DNA of 64,000 nt, taken from a virus. Below are positions 15,377-23,646 of the stretch, in pieces. The stretch lies in the IMG/VR virus record IMGVR_UViG_3300044714_000074, positions 1 to 64,000 of that record. One strand, written 5' to 3'. The notes beneath the pieces are model-generated. The model ran no database searches and was not told the DNA's origin. It worked only from the letters and a program-made list of their open reading frames with translations. The first letter of the stretch is position 1. Every line of letters starts with the position of its first letter. The position numbers and the translations under genes are program-made.

Positions 15377-15799
15377 TTAGGGCGGAAGCGGCGAATTTTT
15401 TCTAACACCGGAATTGTTGTTGTCGATGATGATCAGGGCCGCGGCGATCTGGCGATTGATGTCGGTGATCTGAGACTGAATCTGGTCGATCTCTTTGGCG
15501 ACGGCCGAGTTCGTCGCGTCCGCAGTCTTCTGGTCGACCGGATCATGAGGAACTCTGGCTATCAGATTTTTGAGATCTTGCTCAAGGATCGTGACCCTTG
15601 CCTTGAGATCGTCGGTTTCATCCCGCGCCGCATAATCGTGCTGCTGGCGTATGAGATCGCCGCGAATTTCGTCGGTAATCTTGTTGACGTTGGTGAACTC
15701 GGTCTGGGTGACCACCCATTGGGCGGACACCATGAGCCCGACGAGCGCCGCCGCCGCCGCGATGTTCTGCCAGGAAATATCCTGGTTACCCGCCGGCAC
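15377..15799 (-). CDS. Candidate inner-membrane spanin (Rz-like)
   Basis: A 140-residue protein read from GTG 15799, chosen because GGAGGGAG lies at ideal spacing. A short cytoplasmic start is followed by one membrane segment (about 12-30), then a long heptad-rich coiled coil (about 40-125). This N-in single-span coiled-coil layout is that of i-spanins, which bridge to an outer-membrane lipoprotein and fuse the two membranes at lysis. The lipoprotein at 16806-16979 could be its partner. It overlaps the lipase end by 14 bases. Confidence 0.5.
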   Translation of the reverse strand: MPAGNQDISWQNIAAAAALVGLMVSAQWVVTQTEFTNVNKITDEIRGDLIRQQHDYAARDETDDLKARVTILEQDLKNLIARVPHDPVDQKTADATNSAVAKEIDQIQSQITDINRQIAAALIIIDNNNSGVRKNSPLPP

Positions 15800-16481
15800 C
15801 GCTCCCTCCGGAAGCGAGCGCATGTACCGCGGCCACATAGTTTTTCACGTTGTGGCAGGCGAACGCATCAATCATCGGCGTGCCGAACTGCGTCAGCGGA
15901 ACCTGCTGGTAGGGAAAGTCCGGCAGCGTGAACGGAACCTGCGGCACCGGATCGTCGCCATACTTGTAGGCCGTCGTTGGGACCGACGTTGCGATCGCGA
16001 CAAACTTGGCACCCCCTACCCGCGGCGGCGCGAACAGCGCGACCTTGGCGGGCGGTGTACCATCAAGCACGAACTCCGCGGCCAGCCGCTCGGCGATCGC
16101 CGCGCCGAGGCTGTGCCCCGTGACGGCGAACGGCCCCTTGGCGGCGATCGGGGCCAGCTTCGTCAGGACAATCATCGCTGATGCGTCGAATCCGGCGTGC
16201 ACGAGCCCGAGCTGCGGGTGCTCGATCTTGGGATGGTTCCAGACACCGATGGTGCAGAATAGCTGCGCGACGGGGAGGCTTAGCGCGTTGACGGCGAAAA
16301 AATCGAGCATCCACCCAGGTAAGTTGTGAGTTCCCTCGATCGCGATGATGTTGAAGCCGTCGGGCCGCGTGGTCACGAAGGCGCGAACGGCGTTGTCGAT
16401 GTACTCGACGTAGGGAACGGCGTCCGGCGCGTACGTCGCCGCGCAAAGATCGACCAATTCGCTGTCCGTGGGAAGCTGCAT
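15786..16481 (-). CDS. Class-3 lipase-like serine hydrolase
   Basis: A 231-residue protein from ATG 16481 (MQLPTDSELVDLC), its start overlapping the previous stop. The lipase nucleophile elbow GHSLG (122-126, Ser124) is present. YGDDPVP (D176 or D177) and FACHNVKNY (H210) complete an alpha/beta-hydrolase triad in the spacing of the fungal-type lipase_3 family. No signal peptide is visible. In a lysis cluster it may attack membrane phospholipids or outer-membrane acyl chains at release, as with mycobacteriophage LysB in concept, though of a different family. Confidence 0.8.
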   Translation of the reverse strand: MQLPTDSELVDLCAATYAPDAVPYVEYIDNAVRAFVTTRPDGFNIIAIEGTHNLPGWMLDFFAVNALSLPVAQLFCTIGVWNHPKIEHPQLGLVHAGFDASAMIVLTKLAPIAAKGPFAVTGHSLGAAIAERLAAEFVLDGTPPAKVALFAPPRVGGAKFVAIATSVPTTAYKYGDDPVPQVPFTLPDFPYQQVPLTQFGTPMIDAFACHNVKNYVAAVHALASGGSGAGG

Positions 16482-16699
16482 CAACTTTCCCCCGCCTGGG
16501 TCAGCGCGTTGTGAGCATCGGCGACGACGCGGCGATGAACGGTCACCATGTCGAGGAAGAGCCCGGCGTCGAACTGCTTGATGGCCTCGTCGATCGGCTC
16601 GCCGCCGGTGACCTTCGCCCAAGCCGCCGCGTAGAGGCCCTTCACCGATTCGGCGAAACCGTCGTCGAGCGCCTTGAGCACATCGTCGTGCAGGCTCAT
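16481..16699 (-). CDS. Hypothetical helical protein
   Basis: A 72-residue acidic helical protein (MSLHDDVLKALDDGFAESVK) from ATG 16699, coupled to both neighbours by TGATG/ATGA overlaps. Longer upstream readings of this frame are shadows. Small proteins of this type in lysis cassettes are uncharacterised. Confidence 0.6.
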   Translation of the reverse strand: MSLHDDVLKALDDGFAESVKGLYAAAWAKVTGGEPIDEAIKQFDAGLFLDMVTVHRRVVADAHNALTQAGES

Positions 16700-16809
16700 T
16701 GCCGGAGTCCTATCGCCACGCCGATCGCGAATCCGACGAATAGCGCCATCGCGATCTGGAACGCGAGAGCGTTGACGAGTCTGCGCCACCAAGGAAAGCG
16801 TCGGCTCAT
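16696..16809 (-). CDS. 37-residue single-span membrane peptide
   Basis: It starts MSRRFPWWRRLVNALAFQ. A basic-aromatic head is followed by one 20-residue hydrophobic span. It sits between the small lipoprotein and the helical protein with four-base overlaps, so it is likely translated. Possible pinholin, antiholin or signal-anchor regulator of lysis. Confidence 0.5.
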   Translation of the reverse strand: MSRRFPWWRRLVNALAFQIAMALFVGFAIGVAIGLRQ

Positions 16810-16979
16810 GGGCGATCCGCATCCCGCATGCAGGCGGCGTAGTAACCGGGCCCATCCCTTCGTGCCATGTCCTTGCAAATGGCCTTCCAGCAGGCGTGAT
16901 CGCACTTGGCGACCGCTGCGCCGGGAATAGCACAGCCGGTCAGGGCGAGGAGGAACGCCAGCGCGACGATCCTGCGCAT
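16806..16979 (-). CDS. Small lipoprotein, candidate outer-membrane spanin
   Basis: A 57-residue protein beginning MRRIVALAFLLALTGC, a signal peptide ending in a lipobox (LTGC, lipidated Cys16). The short mature part contains several cysteines (CDHACWKAIC). This size and lipobox fit o-spanins (Rz1-like), though it is not proline-rich as classical Rz1. It lies in the lysis cluster two genes before the lipase. Confidence 0.6.
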   Translation of the reverse strand: MRRIVALAFLLALTGCAIPGAAVAKCDHACWKAICKDMARRDGPGYYAACMRDADRP

Positions 16980-16982
16980 GGT

Positions 16983-17234
16983 CTACGCCTTGGGAGCGCT
17001 GCTCGGTGCTGGCGACGCCACGACGGCGTCTTCGTGAACCTTCTTCATGTTGAAGTTGCGCACGAAGCTGTAGATCGCGGCTGCCGCACCAAGCGCGATC
17101 GGCGCCGCGCCGGTCACCAAGTTGGCCCAGGTCGAGGCGTCAATGCCGTGAGCGCCGGCCCACGTCGAAGTGCCGGCGATGACAGCTAGCACGACGTAAT
17201 TCTCGGCCTCGTTCTTGTTCGGGATCGGGTTCAT
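16983..17234 (-). CDS. Holin-like small membrane protein
   Basis: An 83-residue protein from ATG 17234 (MNPIPNKNEAENYVV). It has two hydrophobic segments (about 11-27 and 36-56) and a charged cytoplasmic tail, the layout of many class II holins. It follows the hairpin terminator of the outer-membrane protein, so its expression may depend on readthrough. Confidence 0.55.
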   Translation of the reverse strand: MNPIPNKNEAENYVVLAVIAGTSTWAGAHGIDASTWANLVTGAAPIALGAAAAIYSFVRNFNMKKVHEDAVVASPAPSSAPKA

Positions 17235-17255
17235 TTTGGAAGGTCCCCTCCAGTG

Positions 17256-17296
17256 AAGAAAAATCGGCGCGCCTTGCCGAGCGCGCCGATTCAATA
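17256..17296 (-). terminator. Rho-independent terminator after the outer-membrane protein gene
   Basis: A perfect 11-bp stem AATCGGCGCGC (17262-17272) / GCGCGCCGATT (17281-17291) with an eight-base loop. On the minus strand it is followed by TTTTTC. It lies about 30 bases past the porin-like gene stop. Confidence 0.85.
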
Positions 17297-17320
17297 CCAC
17301 TGTGGCGTGCGCCGCACCAG

Positions 17321-18118
17321 TTACTTGATGCCGAGGTCGTAGTGGATGCCGGCCATGTACCACGTCGTCATCTCGGCGCTTGCATGGACGCCGAGAGGGG
17401 TGCCTCCGGCGGTGGCGAAGAGGCCGTTCATGTCGACCCCTTTGTTCGCGAACAATATTTGAGCGTAGACGTTGAGCGAGCCGTTGTTCGGCAGGCCGTT
17501 GGTGCCGAGCGTCTGCCAGCGGTAGCCGGTCTTAGGACCAAAGGAGAAGTTGAACGTCTGGCCTTGCAACGAACCGAAGGTTCCGTTGATTTCGGTCCCC
17601 TGTCCGACAATGCCGAAGTACGGGCGTGGGGTGGCCGCGACGTTGACCGCAGCCGGCAGCAGGCTCGTCGGATTGAACGTCGGGAACGGATTGTTGAGGT
17701 TGCTGCCGATCGCCGCGAAGAATTGATTGACCACTTCCGCGCCGACGTCTAACTCCGCACTGACGGCCCATCGAGAATTGACCGAGCCAACGGTGTTGGC
17801 GCCGCCGATGTTCTGATACTTGCCATCGACCTCGACTTGGCACCACGTTCCGCCGATGCAGGCGTTCCAGATGCGGCCGACATCGCCGACGACACTGCCG
17901 CCGCCAGCGGTGAGGTTGCCGCCGGTTAGGCTGAACGCAGTGCCAGAGACGTCGGAAGCGGCGATCGAGCCTTCCGTACCGGCGCCAATGTACCAGCCGG
18001 AACTCGCGGCGGTGGCGAAGGCTCCTGGTGGGGCCTTGGTCGGCATGTCGGCGGCGAAGGCGGAGGTCGCGAACGCCGCGGCCGCCGCAAGGATGATAGA
18101 GGTTTTCAAAAAACGCAT
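17321..18118 (-). CDS. Outer-membrane beta-barrel protein (Hyphomicrobiales Omp25/porin-like)
   Basis: A 265-residue protein. A clear signal peptide (MRFLKTSIILAAAAAFATSAFA, cut after AFA) is followed by ADMPTKAPPG, the hallmark mature start of Hyphomicrobiales outer-membrane porins and Omp25/31-type barrels. The rest alternates aromatic and small residues as in beta strands and ends HYDLGIK. The gene has its own RBS (AGGAG), a dyad upstream and a strong terminator downstream, so it forms an independent unit. It may be a host-derived moron that masks a receptor or changes permeability. No phage virion role is evident. Confidence 0.8.
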   Translation of the reverse strand: MRFLKTSIILAAAAAFATSAFAADMPTKAPPGAFATAASSGWYIGAGTEGSIAASDVSGTAFSLTGGNLTAGGGSVVGDVGRIWNACIGGTWCQVEVDGKYQNIGGANTVGSVNSRWAVSAELDVGAEVVNQFFAAIGSNLNNPFPTFNPTSLLPAAVNVAATPRPYFGIVGQGTEINGTFGSLQGQTFNFSFGPKTGYRWQTLGTNGLPNNGSLNVYAQILFANKGVDMNGLFATAGGTPLGVHASAEMTTWYMAGIHYDLGIK

Positions 18119-18176
18119 GGCGATTCGCTCCTGAGTTGATTCGAGGAAAGCGAAGCCATCTTAAGCCGGCAAGGTG

Positions 18177-18194
18177 TGTTGTTACCGCAACACT
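18177..18194. promoter_or_regulatory. 18-bp dyad upstream of the outer-membrane protein gene
   Basis: A perfect inverted repeat GTGTTG-TTACCG-CAACAC about 60 bases before ATG 18118, in the short gap between the RlpA-like gene and the barrel gene. It has no T-run, so an operator is more likely than a terminator. I could not identify a convincing -35/-10 pair beside it. Confidence 0.4.
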
Positions 18195-18200
18195 CGTCTT

Positions 18201-18548
18201 TTATGTCGAGGCCGGCGCGGGAACCACTTCGATGGTGACGTCGCCGAGCCCGGCCTCGTCGGTGATGCCGATGGCGTTGGCGGCGATCTTCATGAGGTCA
18301 ATAATTCTATCTGGAGGTGCGGGGCCTCTATCGACGATCTGCACAATCACAGGATCGCTCGCGGCCGGGTAGCCGCTCGGCGCGAAAAACTCGCGTTGGA
18401 CCTTGACGAAGGTTCCGAGCGGCAGCGTCTTGTGGGCGGCGACGTACTCGTTCCAAGCCGCGACGGGATGCCCCGACCAAGCCGTCTTCTCGCTGCCCTC
18501 GGTGCGCCAGATGGAGGCGACGCCGGATTCCGTGTAGAAGTCGGTCAT
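18201..18548 (-). CDS. RlpA-like double-psi beta-barrel protein
   Basis: A 115-residue protein from ATG 18548 (MTDFYTESGVASIW). RlpA landmarks are AAHKTLPLGT (37-46, H39), VDRGP (72-76, D73) and RIIDLM-KIAANAIGI. The His/Asp pair equivalent to the catalytic residues of Pseudomonas RlpA is kept, which supports lytic transglycosylase activity on denuded glycan. There is no signal peptide or SPOR domain, so export would need a holin. It is tightly coupled to membrane and DUF1906 genes, consistent with lysis. Confidence 0.75.
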   Translation of the reverse strand: MTDFYTESGVASIWRTEGSEKTAWSGHPVAAWNEYVAAHKTLPLGTFVKVQREFFAPSGYPAASDPVIVQIVDRGPAPPDRIIDLMKIAANAIGITDEAGLGDVTIEVVPAPAST

Positions 18549-18829
18549 AATTGCATCGCCTTTTTCTTCGGCACTGTATGCCATCGCTTGATCGAAACAA
18601 CGAGAAATGGTCCTACAAAATATCCGGCGATGAAAAACGGCGCGTAGGCATAGTTAGTCAGCGACGCGCCTATTCCGGTCAGCTGGCACACAGCCTGGAG
18701 CGCGGAGATCATGCCGACGCAGATCGCGCAGTTCCGCTCTGCCCAGTGCACCCACATAATGCCGGAGCCCTCGTAGAACGCTCCGCACCCGAACACAACA
18801 AATGCGGAGACATAAAACTGAACGGTCAC
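18545..18829 (-). CDS. Polytopic small membrane protein
   Basis: A 94-residue protein with three hydrophobic segments (about 4-22, 35-55, 60-82) and a basic C-terminus (KRWHTVPKKKAMQL). Its ATGA overlaps with the DUF1906 and RlpA genes place it in the lysis module; holin-like by context. Confidence 0.55.
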   Translation of the reverse strand: MTVQFYVSAFVVFGCGAFYEGSGIMWVHWAERNCAICVGMISALQAVCQLTGIGASLTNYAYAPFFIAGYFVGPFLVVSIKRWHTVPKKKAMQL

Positions 18830-19770
18830 AGCTCCGCTTCTATCTCGGCGATGAAGCCCTTCGCCGGAGCCGCAGCGACATCAGCCGCGAGTTTGGGCGC
18901 GTCCCCGGGATTGTAGATCGCGACGCCGGCCTGTTTCAGCAGCGCCTCCACAGCCCCGCCCCAGGCCAATTCGGGGAAGCCGTTCTTGGCCAGCCACGCC
19001 TTGAGCGCGACGTTCGTCGCGTTGCCGCTGGCGTCGTCAATACCGAGCGGCGGCGTCTGGCCGGCCTTGTTGAGGAGGACCTGGTTGATCGCGGCGTTAA
19101 AGGTCGCGTTCTTCGGGACGCAGCCGTTGAACGGTAGCCGCGCGCCGACATCGACGGTTGGAGTATGCAGCGAATCGGGATCGACGTTGATGACGCCGCC
19201 ATTGACCGTGAGGTTGGCGACCGCGCGCTGGATGACGTCGTAGTCGCCCGCCGCGGCGTCCGCCGCGCTGTCGTCGAAGCCCATCGACTGGGTTTCCCAC
19301 CGCAGGACGATGACGCCGTCGTTCTTCAGCTTGTTGATGAGGTAGCCACTGCCGTAGCAGCCGATCTGATAGCCGGCACCGAGCGCTGCAGCGAATGCCG
19401 CGTAGTACGCCTTGACCGCGTCGTACTGGCTCTCGGCGATGTCCATGTCGGTCGTCGGGCAGACGATGCAGCCGAGACCGGGCGGCAGGCCGACTGTCAG
19501 CATGAAAGCCTTGCAATCTTCCCCGTCTGCAGTGCCGGCCATCGCGCCGGACAGCGAGCGGTTCGCGGTGGTCTCCCACACGATCGCCAGATTGATACCG
19601 AGCAGGCCGAGAAGGATCGCCTCGGGCTGCTGGATCTCTTTCCACTCGTTCGACGGTCCCGACGCGGCATAGCGCCAGACGAAGGTGATACTGGCGGCGT
19701 TCAGGCCAGCGGCATAAGGAGATGTGTCGACGCATGCGTCGAAGCCGGTCGTGTTCGGAGGGTTCGTCAT
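18826..19770 (-). CDS. DUF1906 (Rv2525c-like) glycoside hydrolase-like protein, endolysin candidate
   Basis: A 314-residue protein. Residues 9-32 (GFDACVDTSPYAAGL, then FVWRYA) match the first strand of the DUF1906/GH25-like TIM barrel. It continues with strands ending in ILLGLLGINLAIVWETT and GCYGSGYLINKL, typical of this family. The last 90 residues form a separate small domain. Phage members are thought to cleave peptidoglycan. With the adjacent holin-like and RlpA-like genes this is the best endolysin candidate in the window. There is no signal peptide. Confidence 0.72.
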   Translation of the reverse strand: MTNPPNTTGFDACVDTSPYAAGLNAASITFVWRYAASGPSNEWKEIQQPEAILLGLLGINLAIVWETTANRSLSGAMAGTADGEDCKAFMLTVGLPPGLGCIVCPTTDMDIAESQYDAVKAYYAAFAAALGAGYQIGCYGSGYLINKLKNDGVIVLRWETQSMGFDDSAADAAAGDYDVIQRAVANLTVNGGVINVDPDSLHTPTVDVGARLPFNGCVPKNATFNAAINQVLLNKAGQTPPLGIDDASGNATNVALKAWLAKNGFPELAWGGAVEALLKQAGVAIYNPGDAPKLAADVAAAPAKGFIAEIEAEL

Positions 19771-19961
19771 CGCGCCTGCTCCTTTGCGGCGGCGTCCCGC
19801 CGCTCCTGCGCCAGTTGATTATATTCTGGCGCCGTCATGTTGTGATCTTTCAGCCAGTCGAACTGCGTCTGAGTCATCGGTTTCTGCCCGACGCCCTGCA
19901 TTCCGATTCGTTTCCATGGAAAATCATCACTCGTTGCCATTTTGGTTTCATCCCGCGTCAT
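19767..19961 (-). CDS. Hypothetical small protein
   Basis: A 64-residue protein whose ATG overlaps the preceding stop (ATGA). It contains PMTQTQFDWLKDHNMTAPEY and a basic helical tail. An internal ATG at 19940 is an alternative start. Function unknown. Confidence 0.6.
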   Translation of the reverse strand: MTRDETKMATSDDFPWKRIGMQGVGQKPMTQTQFDWLKDHNMTAPEYNQLAQERRDAAAKEQAR

Positions 19962-21280
19962 GGCAGAACCCGGATGTAAACCTGGACGTTGGCCGTCGCC
20001 GGGCTACCTTCCGCCTCCGTGATGCGAAAATACAGCGTCGGGTAGCCAGCGGCGGTTACTGAAATAGTCGAAACTCCGGAGATGTGCTGAAAATTGTTGG
20101 CGGTGGCGTCCGCCGTCGCGCTCACCGTAACGGACGTACTGTTGACAAGAGCCACGCCGGCGCCGCCCGCCGCCGTGAACACTGCGGCGCCGGCCGAGGT
20201 CAGGGAGGCGGACGCGCCGGTGATGTTGACCGACTCGACGTAGTAACGGCTGAAGCCGGATACCGAGGGTACCGGAAACGAAGTGTCGGCGAGGTTGTTG
20301 AAATTTACGCTGCTCAGATTGATCGAAAAGCCGAGGCCGCCGACGCCAGCTTGCGCGATGGGCGAGAACGAGATGCCGCCGGTCGATCCCGGCAATAGAG
20401 TGTTGGGATCACCCCCGGCAGTATCAACAACGCCGCTGCGGGAATCGATCAGGTATTTCGCGGCGGTGATGCCAGAGAAGCCGCTGAAGGTGATGCCAGC
20501 CAGGTCCATGAAAGAACCGTTGGTCATCGACACGACTTCGGTGAACGTCAGACTTGAGCCGCCCGTGATCGTAACGCCGGCATTGCTCGCTATCGAGCCG
20601 CCCTGAGTGCCATCAAACAAAGTAGTTGCGCTTGAGATGACGGATAGGTTGCCGTTGAAGATGATAAGCGCGCCAGCGTATGACGCACGAAGCATGGCCG
20701 TCCCGCTGCAATCCAGCGTCAGACCGGCCGCATAGACTATGGCGCTGTTGGCGACGATGCAGCCGTGAGTACCTTCAACTTGCAGGTTTTGGATTTGCCA
20801 GACTGAATTGACGTTGCGGGCTATGAAGGTCGGCTCAGTGGTGCAGTCGATAACGACATTAGATGGCGTCGAGGCATCGCCTGCGATGATCGCCTGCGGC
20901 GTCAGATTGTTGCCGAAGTTCGAGTTGCTGGCGAAATCAGGGAGAGCCTCGCACTCGTTATAAGTGCCATCGGCCAACTGGAACGTAAGAGTTTGATTGC
21001 CGAGATCGTAGAGCGGCGGGATCACGGTCAGCGCGTTCGCCAGCGTCTTGCATGGTGTCGTCGGCGACAGACAGCTGTTGCTGTCCGAGCCGGGCTGACA
21101 AGTAAACGCGCCACACGGAGACGTTGACGATGACGAATTGACATAAGCCGTCAACGACGCCGCGAGCAAAATTTTGGTCGGCTGTGGTGTTGGCTGTGGA
21201 CCGGGTCCAGGTCCGGGACCCTGCGCGAGGGCGGTTGAGCCGATAACCGCCGCGACGATCATTGCGAGGATAAATTTCAT
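19958..21280 (-). CDS. Exported beta-helix-like fibre protein
   Basis: A 440-residue protein with a Sec signal peptide (MKFILAMIVAAVIGSTALAQ) and a Gly-Pro-rich linker (GPGPGPGPQPTPQP). A cysteine-containing segment and a long repetitive beta region follow (about 90-400), with IIAGDAS, NVVIDC and GCIVANS rungs typical of pectate-lyase-like helices. Beta-helices often form phage receptor-binding or depolymerase trimers, but a signal peptide is not expected on a virion protein assembled in the cytoplasm. It lies in the fibre cluster. Catalytic residues are not identifiable. Confidence 0.65.
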   Translation of the reverse strand: MKFILAMIVAAVIGSTALAQGPGPGPGPQPTPQPTKILLAASLTAYVNSSSSTSPCGAFTCQPGSDSNSCLSPTTPCKTLANALTVIPPLYDLGNQTLTFQLADGTYNECEALPDFASNSNFGNNLTPQAIIAGDASTPSNVVIDCTTEPTFIARNVNSVWQIQNLQVEGTHGCIVANSAIVYAAGLTLDCSGTAMLRASYAGALIIFNGNLSVISSATTLFDGTQGGSIASNAGVTITGGSSLTFTEVVSMTNGSFMDLAGITFSGFSGITAAKYLIDSRSGVVDTAGGDPNTLLPGSTGGISFSPIAQAGVGGLGFSINLSSVNFNNLADTSFPVPSVSGFSRYYVESVNITGASASLTSAGAAVFTAAGGAGVALVNSTSVTVSATADATANNFQHISGVSTISVTAAGYPTLYFRITEAEGSPATANVQVYIRVLP

Positions 21281-21282
21281 CT

Positions 21283-21612
21283 TTAATAGACCACGACGCT
21301 GAATTTGTGACCGCCAGTTGCGGCGTTTACGCTGGTATTCGTAGTTTGGCCAGGAATCAGTTGCCAGATGCCGCCGGGAGGAATCCGGAAGTTGGTGCCG
21401 TTCACCCCGCCGGCAACGGTTGGACTCGCCGCGGCACCGACAGGGTTGATGACGAGATCCTCGGCGGCGGGCAAGTTGCCCTGATCGGCCGCCGACACCG
21501 GGTTTTGGATGAAGCCGCCATTTGGACCAGCGGCAACCGCGATCACCGGCGTGCCGCCGACGGTGACGACGGAGGCGGCGCCAGCGACGGGAGTGACGGG
21601 ATTAGCCGCCAT
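21283..21612 (-). CDS. Standalone fibre module (paralogue of the N-terminus of 23647-24723)
   Basis: A 109-residue beta-rich protein. It aligns along its length with the first about 110 residues of the 358-residue protein at 23647-24723: ANPV...VGG.PVIAV..GP..GG.I.NP, DQG, a late IPPGG, and QTT-SVNAAT-GHKFS at the end. It is probably a small virion decoration or fibre-attachment module. Confidence 0.65.
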   Translation of the reverse strand: MAANPVTPVAGAASVVTVGGTPVIAVAAGPNGGFIQNPVSAADQGNLPAAEDLVINPVGAAASPTVAGGVNGTNFRIPPGGIWQLIPGQTTNTSVNAATGGHKFSVVVY

Positions 21613-21613
21613 G

Positions 21614-23008
21614 TCAGCCGACCATTCTTAGTTCGGCGGCGACGTTGTCGTTCGCCGGCTCCAGGGCGCTCATCTCTTCCCAGACATGCAAATTGCAAAC
21701 TGGGGTTCCGGCGGCGGTCGAGCACCACGTCGTCGTGTTGGTCGAGCTGTTCTTCACGCAGACCTCGTAGGTCTGTTGCGATGACGTGTTGGGCGCATCA
21801 TAGGCATCGGCCGTGACCGAGAACACGCCGACACCGGATAAACTCAATGGCAATGTGTTTCCCACTGCAGTGGTGCAGGCGCCGCTGCCGCCGGACGCTC
21901 GAAACACTTGCCACGTTCCGTCGCTGCCGGACAGGGCGGCCGTTCCGATCGCCTGGATGTGAATCAAGTTGGCCGCGCTAGTCGGCGTGATCGAAACGGC
22001 AGGAGCTCCACCGACGTAGGATGTCGTGGATGACTGCGTCTGCGACGATGTCGACACGACCAAATGCTGCACGATGTCGCCGGCCTTCTTCACTCCGGGA
22101 CCCATGAGTTGAACATATGTCGGACCGGTAGCCCACGTCCCCGCCGTCGACTCGGCGATGTCGATGTAGCCAATCTCGCGAACCGCCACGTTGGAGAGCG
22201 ACGATGTCGAGCAATAAGGCGTTTGCGCTGAGCTGCCGCCGGTCGTCCCGCTGGCGCTGCTTTGAAGCGCTTGCTCGTTGATCCCGACGATGCTCGGCCC
22301 CGACGAGTTCACGGAATTGTAGGCACACAGCGCGACCGTCCCGGCGTTGTTCGCCAGATAGACGCGGAGCCGGCAAAATATGCTGCTGCTCTGGCAACCC
22401 ATGGTGTGAGTCGACGCTATGGTGATGCTGAGCGCGCCGGTGATCGATTCGAAGACCGGATCGCCGTTCGCGATCGTCGCGTCGCGAAAGGCGACGAGGA
22501 TCGGGTTCGACGCGCTGGCGTTCGACCCGTTGTTGCCGACGACCGCGATGGTCAGAGCGTTCGTCGACACCGTGGCGTTGATCTGAAGGTTCGGCGGCAT
22601 GTTGAAGCCGAGCGACGAGTTTCCAACCGTCGACGCCGTGGTCGGCAGGTTGACCGGACCGAGCACCACGAAGCAGGAACTGTTGTAGGTCAGCAGGATC
22701 GGTTGACTGGTCACGATCTCGCCGCCGACAAGCGTCGTCGTCCCGGCGCCGTTCGGTTTGCAGAAGTGCGGCGGTGATCCGAAGCTATTGACGTTGAGCG
22801 TGGCATCGCCGGTGTTCGAGGCACCGGGATTGTAGATGATGATCGCGCTGACAAGATCGGCGTAGGACAGGACCTGCGGCGGCAGCGTGAGAGTCTGCGT
22901 GTTCGCTGAGCCGGCCCCGGTCCCGGCGTAGGTCGGAAACTGCGCGGCCGCCGGCGCCAGCATGGCTCCGAAGAAGAGTGCCGCAGCGACGAGGATTCTA
23001 GCGATCAT
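21614..23008 (-). CDS. Tail-fibre-like protein with signal peptide
   Basis: A 464-residue protein from ATG 23008, overlapping the previous stop. A signal peptide (MIARILVAAALFFGAMLAPAAAQ) precedes a typical tail-fibre N-terminal block (NTQTLTLPPQ, NTGDATLNVN, GGEIVTSQPILLTYNSSCF). A serine/threonine/glycine-rich beta region follows, with several cysteine pairs (MGCQSSSIFC). Cysteines and a leader suggest the product folds outside the cytoplasm. The family of the N-terminal block is normally found on virion fibres with no leader, so its destination is unclear. Confidence 0.7.
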   Translation of the reverse strand: MIARILVAAALFFGAMLAPAAAQFPTYAGTGAGSANTQTLTLPPQVLSYADLVSAIIIYNPGASNTGDATLNVNSFGSPPHFCKPNGAGTTTLVGGEIVTSQPILLTYNSSCFVVLGPVNLPTTASTVGNSSLGFNMPPNLQINATVSTNALTIAVVGNNGSNASASNPILVAFRDATIANGDPVFESITGALSITIASTHTMGCQSSSIFCRLRVYLANNAGTVALCAYNSVNSSGPSIVGINEQALQSSASGTTGGSSAQTPYCSTSSLSNVAVREIGYIDIAESTAGTWATGPTYVQLMGPGVKKAGDIVQHLVVSTSSQTQSSTTSYVGGAPAVSITPTSAANLIHIQAIGTAALSGSDGTWQVFRASGGSGACTTAVGNTLPLSLSGVGVFSVTADAYDAPNTSSQQTYEVCVKNSSTNTTTWCSTAAGTPVCNLHVWEEMSALEPANDNVAAELRMVG

Positions 23009-23640
23009 GGCTTGTAGCTCCAGACGTTGCTGCCGTAGTAGCGGAAATAGGCGCACTGCCCGTTGACGTTCAGTTGGACGGACGCGGCATCGGCGATCGT
23101 CATGCCGGCCGGGGCGTTCACCGTCACCGGATAGGCGTTGAAGTTGTGGTTGAGATCCTCGATCGCGTAAAGCTGACCGGCTACCGCCGCCGAGGGAAGC
23201 GTCGTCGAAGATGTCGCCAGCGACGTGCTGCGGTTGAGCCCCACCGCACCGCCGGCGTCGGCAGTCGACATCGTGAAGGCGCCGCTCGCAGTGACGATGC
23301 GTGACGGTGACAGCGAACCGGTCTGCTGGAGCGCGGCCATCTGGCCAGCCGTGAGGAGGTTCGCGAAGAGATCGCCGGCGAGCCACGTCTGCGCGACGGT
23401 CCCTTCCTGGGCGCGCACCATCGTCGTGATGGTATCGCCGGAGATCGCTGTGCAGTAGACGATCTCCGTCAGCAGCCCGGTCGCGGCGTCGTTGAAGGTG
23501 GCGGCGAACTCCTGGCCGGCGCTCGGCGTCGGGAAGAGCGCCCCGGTGCCGGAGGCCAAGGTGACGGAGGTCGCCGCGGCCGAGATCGGGCCGGCGATCG
23601 TCGTTGACGCATCGTTGGCGAAAATGAAAGCGGTCACCAA
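23005..23640 (-). CDS. Tail fibre/collar protein
   Basis: A 211-residue protein without a leader. The N-terminal half (FANDASTTIAGPISAAATSVTLASG) is a domain common in phage fibre-associated proteins. The C-terminal part has DLNHNFNAYPVTVNAPAGMT and ends WSYKP, typical of small fibre or hinge proteins. Coupled to the following fibre gene by ATGA. Confidence 0.7.
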   Translation of the reverse strand: MVTAFIFANDASTTIAGPISAAATSVTLASGTGALFPTPSAGQEFAATFNDAATGLLTEIVYCTAISGDTITTMVRAQEGTVAQTWLAGDLFANLLTAGQMAALQQTGSLSPSRIVTASGAFTMSTADAGGAVGLNRSTSLATSSTTLPSAAVAGQLYAIEDLNHNFNAYPVTVNAPAGMTIADAASVQLNVNGQCAYFRYYGSNVWSYKP

Positions 23641-23646
23641 GCCCTC

